From Rikenellaceae bacterium (GTDB taxonomy: Bacteria > Bacteroidota > Bacteroidia > Bacteroidales > UBA932), in contig DPKJ01000005.1 of the NCBI GenBank assembly GCA_003542575.1, positions 248,001-312,000 of the forward strand: a DNA stretch of 64,000 nt, read 5' to 3'. The translations under genes and the position numbers were made by a program. Positions within the stretch are counted from its first letter, which is position 1. Each line of letters opens with the position of its first letter. Positions 60,389-64,000 of this stretch are shown here, one piece after another. The notes under the pieces are model-generated. The model was not told the DNA's origin. It saw only the letters and a program-made list of their open reading frames with translations, and ran no database searches.

Positions 60389-62021
60389 AGCCAGACTGCT
60401 TTTAACGATTATCCTGGCAGCAGCTTGTATTTTTGTAACAATCGGTGATATACATCTACCCTCAGCAAAAGGAATTGATTTTGATGGGTTTTCGGCAATC
60501 AGGGCATCAAAAGAGATCGAAATCATCTCATCTGAGCCTCACTCGATTTATCATCCCCGAGAGAGGGCAAAGGTAAAAGAGTACCTTGCCTCCAGATTGG
60601 AGGATATGGGTGTAAAATGTGAGATCTTCCATTATGATTCACTTCAGGACAAGAGGGGATATGTGTTTAATATTTCCAATATTTATTCTGTTACAGAACC
60701 TCTGATTGAAAAAGCAAGTTCATATATTTTGCTGATCGCTCACTATGACTCAAGCCCTGCAATAAATGTTAAAGGTGAGAAAGTGGTCTCCTATGGTGCT
60801 GCTGATGACGGATATGGAGTGGCCACAATATTGGAAATACTCAGAAATGTTCTAGCGACAAGAGCAGAATGGAACCAGGGGATAAAAATCCTGTTTACCG
60901 ACTCTGAAGAGTATGGTCTTCTGGGCATTAAAAGCGCACTTGATTACCAGCGCGATATTTTTGAGGATGTTGGTCTTGTTATAAATATTGAGGCAAGAGG
61001 AGTCAAGGGGCCGGCAATTCTTTTTGAGACCACTTCGGGTAACAGCAACCTGATTGACCTATACAAATATTCTCCAAGCCCTTATGCATATTCTTTTACA
61101 AGTGCTGTTTACAATATTCTCCCAAACTATACCGATTTTACACTTTTAAAGGATACTTTACCGGGTCTGAATTTCTCTGTAATCGATAATCTTAATTACT
61201 ACCATACAAATCTTGACAACTTCGAAAATATCTCGTTAAAATCAATTCAGCATTATGGTGATCAGATTTTACCATTGGTTTCAGCTTTCCTTACAGATCT
61301 AAAATACTCAGATCCAAACTATTTAAGATCAAATGAGAACAGGGTCTATTTCACGATACCGTTTTTAGGTCTTTTCTCCTTCTCACAATCTATCTATCTG
61401 ATTATAAAGATAATTACCTCGTTAGTTTTTCTGATGCTTCTGGTTGCATACCTTAAACAAAGCAGGATTTCCTTTAAGAGTATAGGGCAGATTATGGCCC
61501 TGAACCTCTTAATTATTGCAGTGGCATCTGCCGCAGGTTACCTTGTAGCCTATATCCTGGCAAAAGCAAACGGATTACCATATAGAGTAATAAATCTTGC
61601 CTATGTCGAGTATGAATATGTGTTTACTTTTGCTACATTGTTATTATTCACTGTTTTATACACAATTACATACATCATAATAATGAGAAGGAGAAAAATC
61701 TCCAGTCTCAATTTCATAGCATCAGGTAATATTCTGATGCTGACTCTTTCATATGTGTCCTACTTTAAAATTGGGGACAGTATAATCTTTTTCATTCCTT
61801 CATTTATTGCAGTCGTGATGTTTCTTCTCAATATTTTTAATTATTCAAAGTATCTCAATATTTTAGGAGTGATACTGCTGTTGATGTTCGTAACTCCAAT
61901 TATTTATTCGTTGTCAGTAGCACTTGCAATCGGCTCATTATTTGTCGTTACCGCATTTTGGGGTCTTTACCTCTGGTTACTTTTACCCTTAACTGATCGT
62001 TTTGTGAGACGGAATGTGTAA
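60381..62021 (+). CDS. M28-family metallopeptidase with C-terminal membrane domain
   Basis: 546 residues. An N-terminal signal anchor (RARLLLTIILAAACIFVTIG) is followed by the M28 zinc peptidase domain (about 60-320): LIAHYDSSPA, YGAADDGYGVATILE, FTDSEEYGLLG and the final His in YYHTNLDN. About six to eight membrane helices follow (about 340-540), the plan of vacuolar membrane protease-like M28 proteins. ATG 60381 overlaps the ligase stop by 8 bp; an in-frame ATG at 60327 is unlikely. Substrates are unknown. Confidence 0.87.
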   Translation: MNRARLLLTIILAAACIFVTIGDIHLPSAKGIDFDGFSAIRASKEIEIISSEPHSIYHPRERAKVKEYLASRLEDMGVKCEIFHYDSLQDKRGYVFNISNIYSVTEPLIEKASSYILLIAHYDSSPAINVKGEKVVSYGAADDGYGVATILEILRNVLATRAEWNQGIKILFTDSEEYGLLGIKSALDYQRDIFEDVGLVINIEARGVKGPAILFETTSGNSNLIDLYKYSPSPYAYSFTSAVYNILPNYTDFTLLKDTLPGLNFSVIDNLNYYHTNLDNFENISLKSIQHYGDQILPLVSAFLTDLKYSDPNYLRSNENRVYFTIPFLGLFSFSQSIYLIIKIITSLVFLMLLVAYLKQSRISFKSIGQIMALNLLIIAVASAAGYLVAYILAKANGLPYRVINLAYVEYEYVFTFATLLLFTVLYTITYIIIMRRRKISSLNFIASGNILMLTLSYVSYFKIGDSIIFFIPSFIAVVMFLLNIFNYSKYLNILGVILLLMFVTPIIYSLSVALAIGSLFVVTAFWGLYLWLLLPLTDRFVRRNV

Positions 62022-62029
62022 ATATTTTA

Positions 62030-62037
62030 TAATTTTG
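62030..62037 (+). promoter_or_regulatory. TAnnTTTG -7 promoter core for the acyltransferase
   Basis: TAATTTTG, 20 bp upstream of the ATG at 62058. It suggests the acyltransferase can be transcribed separately from the genes before it. Confidence 0.45.
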
Positions 62038-62057
62038 CGCTTTTAATAAAATAACCT

Positions 62058-63179
62058 ATGGTTATAGATAAATTCAAGGAAATCAAGCCATATATAGGTG
62101 ATGAAGAGGCTCCGGCACTCAAAAGAATCGCTTCACACCCTTTGTTGAAAAATATTTCAACATATCTTTTTCCAGGCAAAGACCACGAAGAATTCAAGGC
62201 TTTCATCTCTTCTCTAAACTCTGTTGATGAGTTTCAGGGCAAGGTAATGCTCGCTGCAATAAAAAAAATCATCAAAGACACAGCAAAGGAATTATCATAC
62301 TCAGGAATTGATATGCTAAAGGATGGTAAAAAGCATCTTCTTATATCTAACCACAGAGACATTTTGCTGGATTCAGCATTAATTCAGATGATTTTTTTTC
62401 TGAACAATCTGCAAACATCAGAGATGGCGGTAGGGGACAATTTAGTTACCGACCCCTTTATTGAAGATATTGCAAGATCTAATAAGATGATAAAGGTCAT
62501 CAGGAGCAGTAACCCTCGTAAACTATATGCTTCGTCACTGCTTTTGTCTGAATTCATCAGAGAGAGAATAACATCGCAAGCATCATCTGTTTGGATAGCA
62601 CAAAGGAATGGTCGTACAAAAGACGGCATTGACATAACCGAACAAGGATTGCTCAAGATGTTGGATATGAGTAGCTCCGGTGATTTTATCAATGATTTTG
62701 ATCTACTCTCCATAGTACCGGTTTCTATCTCTTATGAGTATGAACCTTGTGACTTTTTAAAAGCAAAAGAACTGTACATAAGCAGAAGAACCCAATATGT
62801 AAAATCTCCCGGAGAGGATTTAAACAGCATTTTAACAGGAATAATGCAGTTTAAAGGTAGTATTCATATTGATTTTAGAGAACCTCTCTCACGTACAGAC
62901 ATAGAAAATTGTGCCCGGTTTGCGAAAAACGAAAGATTTAAAGCTCTGGCAGATATTATTGATAAAAGAATTAAGGAGGGGTATCATATTTGGAATACTA
63001 ATAGAATTGCCTACGATATTTTACATTCATCAAGCAAATTTTCTTCCCATTATACATCCGAAGAGAGAAAAGCATTTGAAGAATATTGTGACTTCAAAAT
63101 ATCAAGTTTCGATGGTGACATTTCAGAGATAAAAGAGATCTTTCTTTCAATTTATTCAAATCCACTGGGAATTGTTTAG
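62058..63179 (+). CDS. 1-acyl-sn-glycerol-3-phosphate acyltransferase-like protein
   Basis: 373 residues, PlsC/LPLAT superfamily. The catalytic H-x4-D is His99-Asp104 in ISNHRDILLD; the substrate-binding block is WIAQRNGRTKDG, a variant of the usual EGTRS type. It is longer than PlsC by about 120 residues, the form common in Bacteroidota. Probably acylates a glycerophospholipid or related lipid at the inner membrane. It follows an acyl-CoA ligase and peptidase cluster. Confidence 0.84.
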   Translation: MVIDKFKEIKPYIGDEEAPALKRIASHPLLKNISTYLFPGKDHEEFKAFISSLNSVDEFQGKVMLAAIKKIIKDTAKELSYSGIDMLKDGKKHLLISNHRDILLDSALIQMIFFLNNLQTSEMAVGDNLVTDPFIEDIARSNKMIKVIRSSNPRKLYASSLLLSEFIRERITSQASSVWIAQRNGRTKDGIDITEQGLLKMLDMSSSGDFINDFDLLSIVPVSISYEYEPCDFLKAKELYISRRTQYVKSPGEDLNSILTGIMQFKGSIHIDFREPLSRTDIENCARFAKNERFKALADIIDKRIKEGYHIWNTNRIAYDILHSSSKFSSHYTSEERKAFEEYCDFKISSFDGDISEIKEIFLSIYSNPLGIV

Positions 63180-63251
63180 TAACTCATACACGTTTAGATT
63201 TTACTTCATATAAGTCAGTATTACAAATAGATAAGCTCGGAATTATCAATT

Positions 63252-63290
63252 TGTAACAAATATGTTATATGACATAACATATTTGTTACA
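63252..63290. repeat. Perfect 17-bp inverted repeat with 5-bp spacer
   Basis: TGTAACAAATATGTTAT / ATAACATATTTGTTACA around ATGAC. Each arm is AT-rich without a T-tract pattern typical of a terminator. It lies about 200 bp upstream of the CoA-transferase ATG; candidate protein-binding site or transcript end. Confidence 0.7.
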
Positions 63291-63291
63291 T

Positions 63292-63317
63292 ATTTTCAAT
63301 ATCAATATATTGAAAAT
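63292..63317. repeat. Perfect 11-bp inverted repeat with 4-bp spacer
   Basis: ATTTTCAATAT / ATATTGAAAAT around CAAT, starting one base after the previous palindrome. The two together form a 66-bp stretch almost entirely of palindromic sequence. Confidence 0.65.
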
Positions 63318-63437
63318 CATTACTTGTGGCTATTAGATATTTGGTTTGCAATTTACTGATTATTTCAGTAGTTACAAATCAGAACACAATCCTTTCAATT
63401 GTGCATATATTTAGTTGTTTTAAGGTAATTAAATTAT

Positions 63438-63445
63438 TAATTTTG
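63438..63445 (+). promoter_or_regulatory. TAnnTTTG -7 promoter core for the CoA-transferase gene
   Basis: TAATTTTG, 41 bp upstream of the ATG at 63487. Confidence 0.45.
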
Positions 63446-63486
63446 CCTTGATATTCCCACATTTTTGAAATATAATAACACAATCT

Positions 63487-64000
63487 ATGAATAAGTTAGT
63501 TTCTTTACCGGAAGTAGTTGAAAAACTGAAAGATGGAATGACAATTATGGTCGGAGGATTTCTGAATTCCGGGGCTCCTCTTACAATTTTGAATACCATT
63601 GCAGAGTCGGGTGTTAAAAATTTAACTATAATCTGCAATGATGCCGGTTTTATCGACAAAGGTGTTGGAAAGATTATTGCCAATGGTCAGGTAAAAAAAC
63701 TTATTACTTCGTATGTTGGATCAAATCCGTCTGCAATTGATCTGATGAACAATTCAGAGATGGAGGTTGAATTCTCACCACAGGGCACTCTGATAGAGCG
63801 CATAAGAGCTGCAGGTGCCGGACTTGGGGGAGTTCTTACTCCAACAGGATTGGGCACATCAGTAGAAAATGGCAAACAGATAATAACTGTCGATTCAAAA
63901 AAATACTTACTGGAGACCCCGTTAAATGCAGATATGTCATTGGTAGGGGCCTCAATAAGTGACCATGAGGGTAATCTTCACTACAAGGGAACTACCCGCA
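63487..64000 (+). CDS. 3-oxoacid/acetate CoA-transferase subunit A (3' partial)
   Basis: Runs off the right edge; 171 residues visible. Opens MNKLVSLPEVVEKLKDGMTI, then MVGGFLNSGAPLTIL (the CoA-binding loop), TIICNDAGFIDKGVGK, KKLITSYVGSNP, LIERIRAAGAGLGGVLTPTGLGT. This is the AtoD/ScoA-type alpha subunit; the beta subunit should follow beyond the window. It exchanges CoA between acetoacetate, butyrate or other short acids and acetate/succinate. With the crotonase and Hbd genes it suggests C4 acid metabolism, although not in one operon. Confidence 0.9.
   Translation, partial: MNKLVSLPEVVEKLKDGMTIMVGGFLNSGAPLTILNTIAESGVKNLTIICNDAGFIDKGVGKIIANGQVKKLITSYVGSNPSAIDLMNNSEMEVEFSPQGTLIERIRAAGAGLGGVLTPTGLGTSVENGKQIITVDSKKYLLETPLNADMSLVGASISDHEGNLHYKGTTR

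Larger units (their letters stand above)
63180..63486. other. Non-coding region upstream of the CoA-transferase gene
   Basis: About 307 bp, AT-rich, no gene. It holds two large inverted repeats (63252-63290 and 63292-63317) and a TAATTTTG promoter core (63438-63445). Confidence 0.7.

Overview
The window is AT-rich bacterial chromosome that I read as Bacteroidota, order Bacteroidales. Many genes lack a Shine-Dalgarno site and sit just downstream of TAnnTTTG promoter cores. The gene families also fit: a secreted GH3 plus serine-hydrolase fusion, a periplasmic propeller sensor kinase, secreted C1B peptidases, a BF2992-type 6-bladed propeller lipoprotein, a golvesin-domain amidase, a head-GIN adhesin and DUF368. 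The lifestyle suggested is anaerobic and fermentative (crotonase/Hbd pair, CoA-transferase, acetate transporter, corrinoid methyl transfer, cysteine desulfidases). Genus cannot be fixed from this sequence.

Layout. 1-12.8 kb: core genes (partial GH3, pssA, two tandem C1 peptidases, queE, an N-domain-less clpB, an acyl-CoA ligase, a conserved small protein, a TPR protein, DUF368) ending in tRNA-Arg(TCT). 12.8-17.8 kb: an accessory island between the intact tRNA and an exact 57-bp copy of its 3' part. It carries an AbiE toxin-antitoxin pair with a candidate operator, a small secreted protein, a fragment of a NVEALA-like peptide, a propeller lipoprotein and a membrane-anchored CxxC protein, but no recombinase. 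Each tRNA copy is followed by a three-hairpin palindromic element of the same architecture but different sequence, then by copies of a GC-rich repeat. 18-29.6 kb: proC, sensor kinase, purF-thrB-thrC, acetate transporter, lipA-lipB. 29.6-37.9 kb: crt-hbd-PPDK_N operon and an SDR followed by a three-gene corrinoid methyltransferase operon. 37.9-47.1 kb: htpG, cysteine desulfidase, amidase, D-cysteine desulfhydrase, pruA. 47.2-54.5 kb: ECF sigma cassette, dipeptidase, SDR, and a pyrD-cinA-serine hydrolase operon. 54.5-64 kb: XRE repressor with an array of palindromic operators, queA, a degenerate DUF255 protein, an acyl-CoA ligase/M28/acyltransferase cluster, and the start of a CoA-transferase gene behind two large inverted repeats.

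The most unusual content is non-coding: the paired palindromic elements beside the tRNA-Arg copies (12879-13004 and 17773-17899) with their GTTAGAGCC repeats, and the T(T/C)ACA-N2-TGT(A/G)A operator array at 55027-55465, three members of which are spaced exactly 24 bp apart. Several proteins look like catalytically decayed relatives of known enzymes: the GH3 C-terminal domain, the DUF255 protein and the PPDK_N protein.
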